Shown: positions 35,456 through 48,218, numbered from the stretch's first letter. The stretch is DNA of 64,000 bases from Paralvinella palmiformis (GCA_025642065.1 JAODUP010000093.1:496001-560000); one strand, 5' to 3'. Notes: generated by a model from the sequence alone, not told the origin. Numbers and translations are program-made.

Positions 35456-38180
35456 TTGAGACGTGGGAAATATGACCTAATCCTATTCATTGTAAATGTT
35501 CTCATTTTCCTGGATGGATAAAAAAGTTAATCTTTGTCCTAAGAATTGGAATCAGTTGTGAAACAATCCAGTGAGGCATCATAGCTGAGAAGAGAACTGT
35601 GATGGATGAATTTTGTAATAATCTTCTGTCATCTTCTACTGATCGTGTTTATCATTTGACAAGAACGAAACTCATACGTCATCGTCTGTCCGTGAACTTT
35701 AACCTTAGTCGGCCAAGTTTAGACGTCCTCGTTCCTGATAAAATCTTACTGGACTGGTAGTTATCCCTGTCATCTAGCCACCTACACGTTTATCCACCTA
35801 TCACTTTATCCATATATATATATATATATAGATATACCATGTCTACTCCTCCCCCGTCCCTCATCAAGAATGAGTAGAAGATGTGCTGACAGATGATTCT
35901 AAGTCGATTCTAACATCAAAACACCACAATAACATCTAACTCCCGGGCTGTCCGCTGTCTGCCTACTTCATTAAGCGTTCTTAGTCAACTGTAAGTATTC
36001 TATAATGAGAATTGTTGTCATGACGACAGCTGGTAAACCTTACTGAAATCCACCAGGATTTATAATTAAATGTTTCTTTAAATGAACTTGTATTACATAA
36101 GTGGAATGCACTGGATGAGTGGTTCAGATGTCATTTTGACGTGCGTGTGTGTGAAAAAAATCCATCAAAGAATTGAAACCTGAACAGCAACTTTTGTTTA
36201 CACACAAACGCGCACACACAAACACACACAGAGATAGAGAGACCTATAGATTCACAGACACATGTCTTCTTAGATCCGTCTCTCTCTCTCTCTCTCTCTG
36301 TTTTATTTGGTGATATTTACTCTGAAGCAGACGCTGGATATTAATTTAATTATCATTAGTTCACTTGATGAATACGACTTAGTTGTTATGTGTGCTAAGC
36401 TCGAGTCAGCTAACCAGCCAACCAGCCAAATGACCAACCAGCCAGCCGACGAGACAAATGACCAGCCAGCCAACCAGCTATGAAATCAACAGTGCCGTTA
36501 GCACTAACCTTTAGCAGAGCATTGCACTGGCGTGGGCTTTTTTCACTTTACTTTCGTACCATTTAATTATGTCTGTCCATATCATCAAACATCATATCTT
36601 CACTCCTTAAAGTCTCCTGAAGCAATAATAAACATTTACTTAAAAGAAAGCCACACTGATGGAGAGAGTGAGAACAAAAATATCCCCCTTTACTTCAATG
36701 ATTATAATTAAAATTGTTCAGCAGATGGTGGATAATAGGAGTTTGTAATTAATTATAGTTAAATGTGTTGTCAATAGATCATGTTCTTAGAACACATTGG
36801 TTCTCATTGACTGATATTTTATTACTAGAAGATGATAATGTTAATGTGCAGTCAGGTTATATAGAAGTATTTAATTGATTAATACGTTAAGAGCTCACTC
36901 AGTTAAGATGTAATATCAGCTAGGGGTTAAAGGGCTCAATACCAGCACGTCACTTTACCTGTAAGTGGCTACATGAAGAAATGGCTTCTATCTTTAAGAT
37001 TGCTCGCTATACAACATGTTATGGAGTGGGGCCAGCCACGGACCATTGTATACACGTGTATGATGGATATTTGCTAGATGACCACCGACATGTTTAGTGC
37101 TCGTTTCTGTGCCGAGTGATGATGTAATGGGGCAATTACCACTGAGAATATATTGAATCATTGTGAATCATTGTGAGATAGCATCTGTTTTTGTTATTCT
37201 CTGTCTATCTCTCAAATCTATCTATCTATATCATTTGTCTGTCAAAGTCAGTGCCTACATAGTTTGAGTGAGTAAGTGAGTGAGTCAGTCAGTGAGCGAG
37301 TGGTTTGTATAGCCTGGCTAGTTCTGTGTATGTCTGCTGTCCCTCTTTCTGGCTCTTTCTCTCCGTGTTGTCTATGTCATTTTCCTGTCTTATCCCCAGC
37401 TCTATATTTCATTGCCTGCTATTTCCCATTCCTTCTTCCCCCCCCCCCCTGACCTTCCTGTATCTTATATCTTGATCAGAGTTGATAGACTATCATGGCC
37501 ACATTTGACATCAGTATACCTCTTAGGTACAATAGTTTAACATCACAACTGTTTGATTCCAGCAGAAATCAAGCCATGAAGTGTTATATCCATTGGTTTC
37601 TGTTGTTCCCTCGGCATATATAACAGAGTATTAATGACACTTGTCTTGATTTAAGCAGACACGTGTTACTTTGGCCATTTCCTGCCTGTCCGGCTGCCAA
37701 AGCCTGTGACCAGCAAATCAGTTTTCTCATGTTTCCAGGCCCTTCCAGCTCATTTTCCCCCAGGAAATTAAAGTCACAGTTTTGCTTTATTAATCGTCAT
37801 CAGTACATCTCATTTAATTCTAACTGACATTTTTAATGCCCAGTGTAATTGAACTTCTTAAGTGAATGACAGAGATAAATCGTTTAGTGAGGTGTCTTAA
37901 ATACTACCTTATTGAAATGTTCATGTTTATATCTAACTTGCAATATTTTTGTTTATTAATTACTTCATTTATATTGGGTAACCAATGTAACAACTTGACC
38001 TTGAAGGTTAGGAAAGGGTTTGTATTAATTATTACAATAATAGACATGAATATGACTAAACTTGCAAAATCCCTAGTGAAGTTTGGATAATAAATGTTTG
38101 TTATGTCATTATTATTGTTTAATTCTCAAATAATAATCTATTTGTTGTAGCTTTGTATTCTGTTTAATATTCATAAATCT
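35456..38180. other. non-coding stretch with several simple repeats
   Basis: (TA)n near 35813-35831, CA-rich tract 36200-36230, (CT)n 36279-36299, GAGT/CAGT-rich 37260-37300, and poly-C 37438-37449. No gene recognised. Confidence 0.45.
36404..36480. repeat. CCAG/CCAA tetranucleotide minisatellite
   Basis: Imperfect tandem CCAGCCAA units interleaved with AAATGACCA; about 75 bp. Confidence 0.7.
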
Positions 38181-38195
38181 GTCAGAAACCTTAGG

Positions 38196-38265
38196 ATGTC
38201 GCTCGGCCCATTTAGCCCATCATGTGCACAAAAGTGGCCGTTAAACATCAATCATCATCATCATC
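38196..38265 (+). mobile_element. tail-only SINE insertion with target duplication
   Basis: Seventy bases carrying only the 3' part of the SINE (CTCGGCCCATTTAGCC then GTGGCCGTTAAACATCAATC and an ATC-repeat tail). They are bounded by GTCAGAAACCTTAGG (38181-38195) and GTCAGAAAACTTAGG (38266-38280), a 15-bp duplication with one mismatch. This is a genuine 5'-truncated insertion, not a decayed longer one. Confidence 0.85.
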
Positions 38266-38280
38266 GTCAGAAAACTTAGG

Positions 38281-40358
38281 TCATCCAGTCAGAAACTATT
38301 CTAGGTACACGTGTTTCAGCATAAGTTATATAGCAGTTTTGGTAGCCTCGCCATTACCATCTAGCAGAAATTAGAATTGGATTATCTTGAAAAGTTAAAA
38401 TATATTAAAACCTCACATATTCAAGGTTGCTTTCACCAGTTAATAATATCGATCAGTCAAATTTCATATTGGGTTTTAGATATATGTTATTCAGGTATTA
38501 ATGTGCAACACTTTCATATTTTTTATTTGAGTTATTGTAATAATGAACTTAACATTATGTCTGGCTTGTTTACACCAATTATGTGGTGTGTTATTCTTAA
38601 GAAACTTAATTATTTGGTTTTTGTTCAGATTAAAATTATATTTGGTCTAAAGAAGCTGTGTTCTTTTGGTTTGTTGTTTGTTAAAATCCTGTTTAGATCA
38701 TTGTTACAGTGTATTTGACATTGTTCTACAACACAATCATTTTGATGTAGTACAGTCTAATCTCAGAGCATTGCACTACAAACTTCCAAATTCGGGTATG
38801 AATCTAAGTCATATCTGTATTTGTAGGATGTTTCCCTAACCAGTTACCCCTCAGCCCTGTGTCCCATTAGTGTGAGCAAGTGTTTAAAGGCTAATCAAAT
38901 AACTCACACATAATTGTTTATGTTATTCCTTATATGTCACATACCTCTTAAAGTTCAGATTTATATATTATATATAGCAGGAAGATAACTTGGTACCACC
39001 ACTTACTTCCAATTCTAACAGTATCGCATCATCTTACAGTGTCATCAACTTCTGTCAGCTGGTCTCTGTCTCAGGTGACATACAGATGGATAAGATGATC
39101 ACATGATTTAATAAAATGTGGTTATATCACTGTAATTATTGGCTGTGTGATTTCATTTGTCAGTGAATCGTTCTATCACGGCCAGACACAGTTTTTTATG
39201 TATTAGTTGTGGTGTATCTTTCTAATTTTTCTTCTTTTACAATACTTAGATAAATCAGTTGATACTTGTCTGGGTTTTTTTTTATGTGTGCACTGACTTG
39301 GTTAGATTGGAAGTACTTGTGCTTTAAGTACTTTGACCATATTTATTGATCCCTCTGACTATGACAAAGTGCATTAAACTCTTTCATTGGTCTATTGTCA
39401 TACGACATCAGAAATCACGCATTTGGTAATATAGATTGTTATACTCATGTAAGCATTATGACAAACTAAAAAGTGGTTAATTACACTAAATAAGAAAAAT
39501 TTATAGTAAAAACAGTATTAAAGTCGTCTTTTGTAATAGATAATTTATAATGAGATTTTATATAGCAGTAGTTGTCTAACACAGCAACATTGTTCTGAGA
39601 TCAGTAACTGAGTTGGCGTTGGAACATATAATACTAATGGCAACAAAAGCTTAGTTTATAGAATTCTAAGCTTGTTTTTTTAAATGGGGGTCAGTGGTTT
39701 GAGTCCTAATATTGCCATGGGTATCTGAGCAAACCATCAACCTTCCTAATATCAGAGGCAAGTAGTTTTTCACTAATCCATAATTTATTTGACATAGTTA
39801 TTAAACCAAATTGTGTCACTAATGAATATAACTAAGGTTTGCATTACTTAACTATTTATAGACACTACTGTTGAACAAAGCAGAATGTCATTGACCCACC
39901 ATGTTGTATTTCCAAGTGATTCTCAGCGGGTTAATGATATTTTCTAATCCCAGAAAATCTACATCTAATCCTTAATAATTATCTCACAGAGGAGTTAGAT
40001 CTAAGTGCTTTCAGGTGATAGACGTACGCCTATACTTTACTGTTGTAGTAATACCTTAACAGTTAGTTAGAGTTGTGTGAAACGATCCTGTAACCTGTCT
40101 GTAACTGACCACGTGATTGAAAGATGCATGGTCAAGTTCTTTCACTCTTCAGTGGTCTTGTATATAATGGCAATTTATATCTTTTATGGATGTCTCTGTT
40201 GAAATAATTGATGCTTTTAAGTTACTTTTATACATATATAGGCACATATGTTTGTGATGAAATGTTAACTTACCTTGATATGAAACGAACATACTTTGGA
40301 ACTGGTACAAAATATGTATGTGTTATTCTCATAGAGATTGTGTGCGTCTATGTGTGTC
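38281..40358. other. non-coding stretch
   Basis: The 113-codon open frame at 38377-38718 is Ile/Leu/Phe/Lys-rich, as expected by chance in A+T-rich DNA. A degenerate tRNA-like patch near 38766-38812 (AGAGCATTGCACTACAAACT) may be another old SINE head. Confidence 0.45.
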
Positions 40359-40389
40359 TCATAGACAGTAGGATATAATTAATATACTG

Positions 40390-40427
<38 letters not shown>

Positions 40428-40655
40428 TTTAGCACCACCTAGTCTTGACTTCGTGTGCAAATAGTGACTTGTGTATATACGTTAATACAACTGTCAACAT
40501 AGACAATAGAATGCTAACAAAATATAGAATTTATTCAAGTACTGCAGCCGTTTGTTGAGGTAACAAAATATTCAAGTTGAGCCATGTTTATTTTTATTTT
40601 TTTTGTAAACAAGTCATCATATTCAGGCTATTGGATACTTAATATCATTTTGTGA
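40359..40655. mobile_element. dispersed repeat with internal (TA)n, copy A
   Basis: Shares an ordered set of blocks with 60827-61049: TCATAGACAGTAGGATATAA at the left, a (TA)n tract (40392-40427), TAGCACCAC, GTTAATACAACTGTCAA, GACAATAG, TTGAGCCATG, and ATATTCAGG.TATTGGATAC near the right. Copy A holds two insertions relative to copy B, or B is deleted. There is no coding capacity and the ends show no clear inverted repeats. Class unknown (non-autonomous). Confidence 0.75.
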
Positions 40656-40659
40656 CTTC

Positions 40660-41106
40660 TGTCTCATCTCTGACTCAAAGGTAGTCACAAAGCCAAGGTC
40701 AACGTTTTTGTTGTCATTTTCATCTAATATTTCGTTATATATAAGACTTGGCTTTTAGCCAAATTAATAACTAGGTCTGTGTACACTTTCCATCAGTACT
40801 GGCAATGGTTCCTGCAGGAAATAAAGCAATGGACATTGTATACTGTGGAGTGTATATTCCAGACAGTTGCTCTGTAACTGATGTAATTATTGAAGGTTGT
40901 TTGTTAGCCTTGATTTGACCTACTGCTGCTGATAGCCTAGAGCTGTGTTACCTGTATGGTGTGGCCAATTATCATACCTCAACTGAGCTGGAATCCTAAT
41001 GATAATCTGTTGTTATTCCTAGTGTCCTCTCTTCTTACTAGTCTTCTTATTGATGTTGGTTCTTCGTCTGATCATATAGTAAATATGCCTTAAGCAGTTA
41101 ACTTCC

Positions 41107-41108
<2 letters not shown>
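40660..41108. other. non-coding stretch
   Basis: Nothing recognised. Confidence 0.45.
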
Positions 41109-41156
<48 letters not shown>

Positions 41157-41173
41157 ATTTGTTTGGGGGGGGG
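41109..41173. repeat. (TA)n(GT)n microsatellite then poly-G
   Basis: About 20 TA units, then GT units, then a nine-base G run (41165-41173). Confidence 0.9.
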
Positions 41174-42049
41174 ATGTTTTAGAATCAGTTTTACCTCATA
41201 AATTTATTATTCCATCTAACAATGTAGTAAAGTACAACTAGCAACATACAAAAGTCTTGACTTCATATTTCCAAATTCGAATTTTTAACTCATTTTTCAA
41301 ATTGTTGTCAATAAACTCAACCCATAATTGATTCCAGTAGAGTAAAGTGTGGAGAATGTTATGAAGGAATACAATTAGTTCATACTTTCAAAAACTTTCA
41401 GTCATATCCTTCATGTTAAATATTTCAAAGAGAAAAGAGTGGTTTGTTATGACACTCTCCTACAACTGATGATGATGTCTGTCATTATCTCTAACCATTG
41501 TTTACTAATTAAATCATTTACTCAGTTGTAGGAAAAATGGCAATTTTTCTTATGATTTTTAGTAACAAAAATTGTCTTTTACATGTTTCTTATTTGATTT
41601 TCTTTATAATGTTTATTTTATATTGTTTGAGGTAAAGCAAACTGTAATTTGGCAATAGGGTAATTATTACTTGAGTGCCAACCAAGTAAATGTGAATGAA
41701 TAACACTGCAAGTTAGTTAATAGTCTGATTTATCCGTAGATTTTTGGTGTGAAGGAATAATAAAGTTGATAATACACATGTACATGTACTTATTTTCACT
41801 GAAATATACAGAAAAATACAAATAATTATTAATAAAAGAATCCAGTAAAATATGCCATAAAACCAATGGTGCTATTATTTCCAATTTCTCACATTGCAAA
41901 ATTTTATCGGTGCCATTTTTCCATACCCCACTGGGGGGATGGGTTAAGCTTGATAAAATGTTGGCTGGTTTAATGTTAGGTTTGATTATTGAAGTGTATT
42001 TTCTATGTTCAGGATTACCGTTTGATTATACTATGTACCAAATGCAACA
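41174..42049. other. non-coding stretch, A+T-rich
   Basis: Nothing recognised. Confidence 0.45.
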
Positions 42050-42640
42050 TTATTATTATTATATACAACATTTGATATAGCATCCTTTTCTAAAAGGAAT
42101 TTAGCTTATAGGTGCTTTACAGTTTCACTATATATATATATATATATATATATACAAACAAGATTATAGGAAAACTTAAATACAGTAGTAACTGTGATGA
42201 GTAGGAAAACACAGCATTTTACTGTTACTATGTTACTATAACTATAAGATAAATATAATTGGGTACACAGAGTCAGTACAATCAATGACTAGACAGTGCT
42301 AGTCATTTAAAACTAGAAGAAAACAGGTGTGTCTTCAGTTGGCATTTGAATGGAGTTACTCGTGTAGCATTTCGCAGACTTGTAGATAATGAATTCAATG
42401 GTATGGCGTAGCTTCCATGAAGGACCTGTCACCATAGGTAACTGTTATTATCCTGAGTTGACACAAATGAATTGTAACTTTGTGAGCATAAAGATCTGCT
42501 AAGCTGGTTAATGATGTATGCAGTAAGATCTTATTATGAACAGGACAATATGTAACTGGTAGCCAATCTAAATCCTTCAGAATGGGCTTTATGTGAGTAT
42601 GCATAGTTCTGTTTATCAACCATGCAGACATACCATATTA
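42050..42640 (-). mobile_element. LINE 3' end (CR1/L2-like), 5'-truncated
   Basis: On the minus strand the ORF2 C-terminus is visible. IKPILKDLDWLPV (near 42600-42560) matches the conserved HI.PIL..LHWLPV block, and TYGDRSFMEATP (near 42430-42400) matches the YG.RAFS.AAP block. After a frameshift, LSTSLRNATRVTPFKCQLKT continues the C-terminus, with a stop near 42317. The 3' untranslated region holds a (TA)n tract (42129-42154), the recognisable CTGTAAAGC..GCTATATCAAAT end, and a short (AAT)n tail at about 42051-42064. Only the last ~20% of a LINE is present. It is dead through truncation and frameshift. Confidence 0.8.
42129..42154. repeat. (TA)n microsatellite inside LINE 3' UTR
   Basis: About 13 TA units within the LINE tail. 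Confidence 0.9.
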
Positions 42641-42672
42641 TACATGCTTTGATAACTTATTCCTCTAGCAGT

Positions 42673-42772
42673 CATGAGTATCTGAAGGGTGTTTCATCTT
42701 TGACTTCACTTCATTACCTATAGAGGTAACTATTTAGCCTACCTCGTGCACAAAATGTCCATAAAACACCAA
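42673..42772 (+). mobile_element. SINE copy, 5'-truncated
   Basis: Begins in the core (ATCTGAAGGGTGTTTCATC) and runs through CTTCACTTCATTACC and TTTAGCCTACC to CCATAAAACACCAA. The tRNA-related head is absent. It lies about 30 bp from the start of the LINE fragment on the other strand. CATGAG on both sides is a possible, weak target duplication. Confidence 0.75.
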
Positions 42773-42779
42773 ACTGCCC

Positions 42780-43754
42780 TACCCATGAGGCCACATAGTA
42801 AATGATAGATATGTTAAAATGTATATACTGGCATATAGAAGTAGCTGATTCATATTAAAAATTAACTTAATAATTTCTTTAATAAGTTAATTTTCTATAA
42901 TGCTTTAATAAATATTTTAAAATTAGAACTATTATCACAGCTGTGTTGACACATATCATGTATAGTGAATGATGTATGTAAACTGGAGCAATTAAACAAG
43001 ATCATATTTTAAGTACATTAGCATCATGCAATATTAATATTTTAGTCTCCTTCTTTTGTGGCAAATTTCGTATCATAATGTGTTGAAAATATAAATATCA
43101 GGTTAATAGTCGAGCTATCTGGGATAATCTCATCAGTCTAACATCATTTGAGTAAAGTGGATCAAATTAAGCCACACCTTGATTTTGTTACGTTTTCGCA
43201 GTCTGCCAGCTCGAATGTGATTATCAGCGAATTCAGTTTGTCAAATCCCAACTGGCAAAACAGTGAATAAATTGAAGTTTATTTCCCTGTTGGAATCCAA
43301 CTGCCAGTGGCTGTGCCGTGTTAACTTAACTACATTCCCTACAAATGTAATAGCCACAAAATATTGTCACAGACCTTACTGTCAGCTTCGGCAAGTAGTT
43401 GATATTTACATAACGAGGGAAATGGTCATGTGATCCAGTTTTTTTTATGCTGGTGAATGCATCATTTGTGTACAAGAAGAGACACATCAAAAGGATTTTA
43501 TTTTATGATCTACATCAAACTATAAAAAATGTAAACCCTAACTAAGACAATCCTTTCCGTTGAAAGAATAAATGTGGAGAACAAATTGCAGCCACTGGCT
43601 GATGAGACGCATGATGAGGGATTTAAACCTTAAAATGACCGTGTCAGGTTGTTATAGAAATGATTAGTACAAGGTTAGATAATATTTTGGAAGAATGTAG
43701 AAAAAATGGGATGATAAATATGGTATAATTGATAACTAATATTGTGGAGTTTAT
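42780..43754. other. non-coding stretch
   Basis: Nothing recognised. Confidence 0.45.
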
Positions 43755-44172
43755 CTGACTGACAAGATATGAGACGTTTAATTGTTGTAGTAAGATTAAG
43801 ACACTGTGCTAGACAATGATGCTACCAATGTGTGAGACAACAATCTGATAATTATTGTGAGACCATCCGCTGAAGAGTGTTTTAGGCTCAAACTCATGCT
43901 GCCATTTTCTGAGGCAAATTATGATGGGGATGTGTGAGACTAACTTAGACTATCAATATGTAAGACATGTGATAACATGCTGACAAGATGTCAGGCAACA
44001 TGCTGGTAAGATGTGAGATAAAGTGCAGCAATATGTTAGGCAACATGCTGGCACAATATAAGACAACATCTGCAGGGAACATATGTTAGATAGCATGTGC
44101 TAGCAATATGTGAACCAAGTCATACTAGCAATTATAGGGGGGACAACATTCTGGCAAGATATGAGACAGTGT
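43755..44172. repeat. decayed minisatellite, unit about 27 bp
   Basis: Variants of GACAACATGCTGGCAAGATG plus TGAGACA recur irregularly, clearest between 43970 and 44172 and more eroded back to 43755. It ends next to a (TA)n tract (44185-44210). Confidence 0.65.
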
Positions 44173-44184
44173 GTGAAAATTTGT

Positions 44185-44210
44185 GATATATATATATATA
44201 TATATATATA
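44185..44210. repeat. (TA)n microsatellite
   Basis: About 12 TA units. Confidence 0.9.
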
Positions 44211-45558
44211 GGATAGTCAGTACTAAATTATTGATTATACTGTGGACTGAAGAGTACCCAGTGTGTATTTGTATTTAGTATTCATGCTCAGAGAAACAAT
44301 GGCGGCCATTGTTGGTAGGACACTGTGCTACCTACAATCAAGTTGAAAGCTAAACATGTTAAAGATTTCACCAATCAAAATATGTATTGTTGCTGATGTT
44401 AAGTGCCATTGATTCCAGCTTTATCATTCTTGATTGGTGACTCATCCTGTTCACATTGTTGAGCTAAATTGTACTGGTGTCCTCAAATTTGTTGAACTCT
44501 TTTGTTGTTTTCATTAATGGAGTCTGAATTGTCAGCGTTTTCAATGTTATTCATATCAAATAACTACTAGTTGAAAATCCAATGTTATCACGTTATCAAA
44601 GAAATCTTACCAGTGCATCAGTTTCTTCAGAATGTTATCAGCTTTATTGTTATTAGAAATAAGATGTCTAATTTACACTACCGTTATCCAAAATGAATAC
44701 AAATATGGTTAAGTTCAGTAAGAATGTTCTCGTTTACTTGAGTAGGTAATTTCTATATGAAAAAACAAAACAATTGTTTAGTTTGCAAATTACATGTACA
44801 ACACAATCCTCATTATTGATATAATTTTCATTTTTAATTTGTCTCATCAGTCACAAAGTAATATTAAAATGTGACATTATTATTGAAGTTATGATTCTTT
44901 CAAATATTTCAACAGAGTATGTTAGCTAGAACAGTTCACCAGAATTGTACTCAGCTACACCTATAAAAATAGGTACCCTAACTTTAAACTATAGGAATCA
45001 TTATTTTTATGCTTTCTCTCAACTTACAACTCATTTATATGTTCTAAGGAATTATGATAAAATAATGTGTTACCAATACAGTTAAATTTGAACAGATTGG
45101 AAAAAAACTGTAATATAGGATGACATTATGACTCAGTTTGTGTTTCTCATACATTAACACTCACATATTCATAGCCATTACCATTTCTTTAATCTGTCTA
45201 CAGTTTTAATTGTTTTTTCAAAGTGGGAAATATGCATGTAGCTTTTTTAAGTGCACCCTAGATTTATCTCGTCACAAATGATGTCAGCCAGTAGACTAAT
45301 CCTGATATGGTATGATGGCATCCAAGATTGAACTACCTGTGATGAGAATTACAGTGTCTTATGTATTTTCTCACTTGACATCTAATGTTAATGACAGGAA
45401 GAGAAGTTTTGATAGAATGTTCCATGGAGTATTGCCAACCAGGTCTTTTGACAAATCACTTACTTTAGACTGAACAGTGATCAGTATTTTTTATGTAACA
45501 CAATGTTTGGCTTTGTCTACAACTTTAAGTTCTTTCTGTATTTAGAGCAATTCTTACA
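44211..45558. other. non-coding stretch
   Basis: Nothing recognised. Confidence 0.45.
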
Positions 45559-45570
45559 TATTCAACTTCA

Positions 45571-45631
45571 CGGCCCATTTAGCCTATCATGCACACAAAA
45601 GTGGCCATAAAACACCAATCATCATCATCAC
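45571..45631 (+). mobile_element. tail-only SINE insertion with target duplication
   Basis: Sixty-one bases from CGGCCCATTTAGCC through GTGGCCATAAAACACCAATC to an ATC tail. ATTCAACTTCA occurs directly before (45560-45570) and after (45632-45642), an exact 11-bp target duplication. The truncation point is within a few bases of that of the copy at 38196. Confidence 0.85.
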
Positions 45632-45642
45632 ATTCAACTTCA

Positions 45643-46620
45643 AAGTTTGAGTTAATTGTATTACAAGTTACATATCTGCTTACTTTAAGATGGCATAGTA
45701 ATGTAACAAATTGTGTGGTAACTACTTTTGTTATTTAAAAAATGTTTTGGTTTGGTGTCTTGACCCTAAATGTTTTCACATAATTGATAAATTTCCTGTT
45801 GGTCAAATAATATTTTGTGGTAAACTTTTCGCTGTTTGTTTTTAAAAATCACGATATCGGAAAATCAGTATTATGTATTAGTGCCACTCAGTGGATTCAT
45901 TCCATTGTTTCTCTTACATCAGCATATGTTGTAAGCGAAAATAATAGTTTTCTTTGATTCTGATTACGTTATGCTTCAAATTTGTAAGATATTTAATATG
46001 CTAAGAAGTCTCTGTCTTAAAGATTACTTTAATTGTAAGATATATAACAATTGCTATATAATATATTCTTTGTTTATTGTTTTGTTACTAGACCTTTAGC
46101 CGAAATCAGTGAGATTAGTACTATTTATAGATACCATCCAGTGTCCCTTGTCTGCAATTGATATAGGATAAATACCCACTAGAAAGATACTCACTGGACA
46201 GTGACTTTCACCAGAAAATTATTCACTGGATTGACCGTTACCAATAAAATAGAAAATGTAATGCTCACAAAGAAGAATTCATAAACATAATTCATAAACG
46301 AAATTATTTCCTTCTTATTTCAGTTATCATTTTAAATAATCTATAATGAATATAATTTCTCCAAAATATATTTAACATATAATTATGCAAAAATTCTAAA
46401 TATTGCACTCACAGACAAAAAAAACACACCAATTGTATTCATCCTGAATTTGGAACTTAGTAGGCAATTATTAGTTGTTCAAATTTAAGTGAAGTTGTAT
46501 AAAGTTTAGATTTACCTTTTGGATGGGCTTGCTTTTTTGTCCACAGAATTTGGTTGGTGATGGTATGTGTAATCCCTTTATGTTGAGGCTGATTGACTCT
46601 CTCCCCTGGGATAATATACT
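45643..46620. other. non-coding stretch
   Basis: A weak 30-32-bp duplication (TCACTGGA..ACCA) at about 46184-46245; otherwise nothing recognised. Confidence 0.4.
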
Positions 46621-46651
46621 AATGATGATGATGATGATGATGATGATGATA
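46621..46651. repeat. (GAT)n microsatellite
   Basis: About nine ATG/GAT units. The opposite-strand frame gives an Ile run, an artefact. Confidence 0.9.
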
Positions 46652-48218
46652 AAGACCATTACCCTACTGGACTAGGATGACATACTTCTTAAGAACCATA
46701 TGATTATGTAACTTTTTAAAGTTAATATTGTTCGTTGTTGGCATTTGTTCACTTTCTCACTTTATTGATGAGCAATTTTCTGATGAGCATTTTGTCATGG
46801 ATGTTTTCTATGCCCATCTGTAACAGACAGATAAAAATTTCTTATCTTTAGTTTTGATCACATTTTTCTTACACTTTTGTGTGAATTCCAAGGGTGAGAT
46901 TTACAAAACTGGTCAATCATAATTTATGGTGAATTTGATTTTAAAACCTCTTCATTAAAAACAGAAGATGCTTCTTGATTTGTATTTCCTGTATTCACCT
47001 TGGTGTGGCATTTGTGTATGATCATCTTTGGTACAACTCGTCTATCATAGGTAAATATTGTTGATGTGTAGCATAAATAGGAACACACTTTATCACATTT
47101 TTACCTGTTGTACATTTTCACTAATACCCAATAGCATCTCTTATGTAAGTACTTCTTAGACGGACATTAATGCATTCAACATTTATGATCACTTTACATG
47201 TCACTGTTACATCATTAATTCATTATTATGTAGGTAATTTGCCACCGACAAATTGCCACTTATCCCAACTGGATTTTATAAATGCGCTACATAAAGGCAG
47301 GTGGTGCCGACTAATCTCCAATATATTCCCACATTGTGATGACACGGCTAACCTGTCTGTGCCTTATTAGCCCTCTACCTGCCTAGATCAAACCACAGAC
47401 AGAGATACCAGGATCAAGACATATTAATCTGACCACATTATAAGTAGCGTTAGCTGGCTATGATTATTAATGGTAGTCTATCTGTTAGTCATACTTCACC
47501 TGGTCATTGTCTGTGGCATAAAAGAGACATGTCGGGACCGAAATAAGACAATGATGACATATGGAGTCTGTGTGGTGAATGACAGCTGGCTGTTCATGGT
47601 ATTTAGTTTATCCTCCCATACACTACTCCTACCAGCTAGTTACTAATCCTGTTTATCTTCATGTCACTTGAGGACACCTCATTACCTGAGGAAGGAACAT
47701 GGTAGGATGATAAGCTTTAGCCGAACTGACAATTGGTAGATATAAAAGTTGTCACGTAGAGATTTTCTGTCACTCGAACAACATCAACACATATATCTCA
47801 GGTATGCATGATCAGTGATGCATATGACGTGCATAATTGATTTGTTATTTATCTACTGATTTACGCATTCATTATATAAACTTGTAACCTGCATGCTCCA
47901 GGTTATTCAGGACATCACTGGTGGCATTCAATAGTAACCTCTAACTATTTTGTCCATTTTATCACGGCCAAATACTCAGGTATCAATAGACTCTCACAAC
48001 AGAGTATAGAACAAATGACTTCTTCAGATCTAAAACTTTCTTAGAGTAATCATTAATATACAACTGACATTATGACTGAGGCATGGCACTATTAGAATTT
48101 GATGCAACTCCTGGAGGATCCAAGAAAACTTCACTAAACAAACCTTCAAGAGTCTTAATCCCAGTAAATAAAATAAACAAAACCTCTTATTTCAAATACA
48201 GAAATAATTTTTTGCTAC

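Noticed and set aside
38377..38718. 113-codon plus-strand frame
   Set aside because: Ile/Leu/Phe/Lys-rich product typical of chance in A+T-rich DNA; no splice context or recognisable domain.
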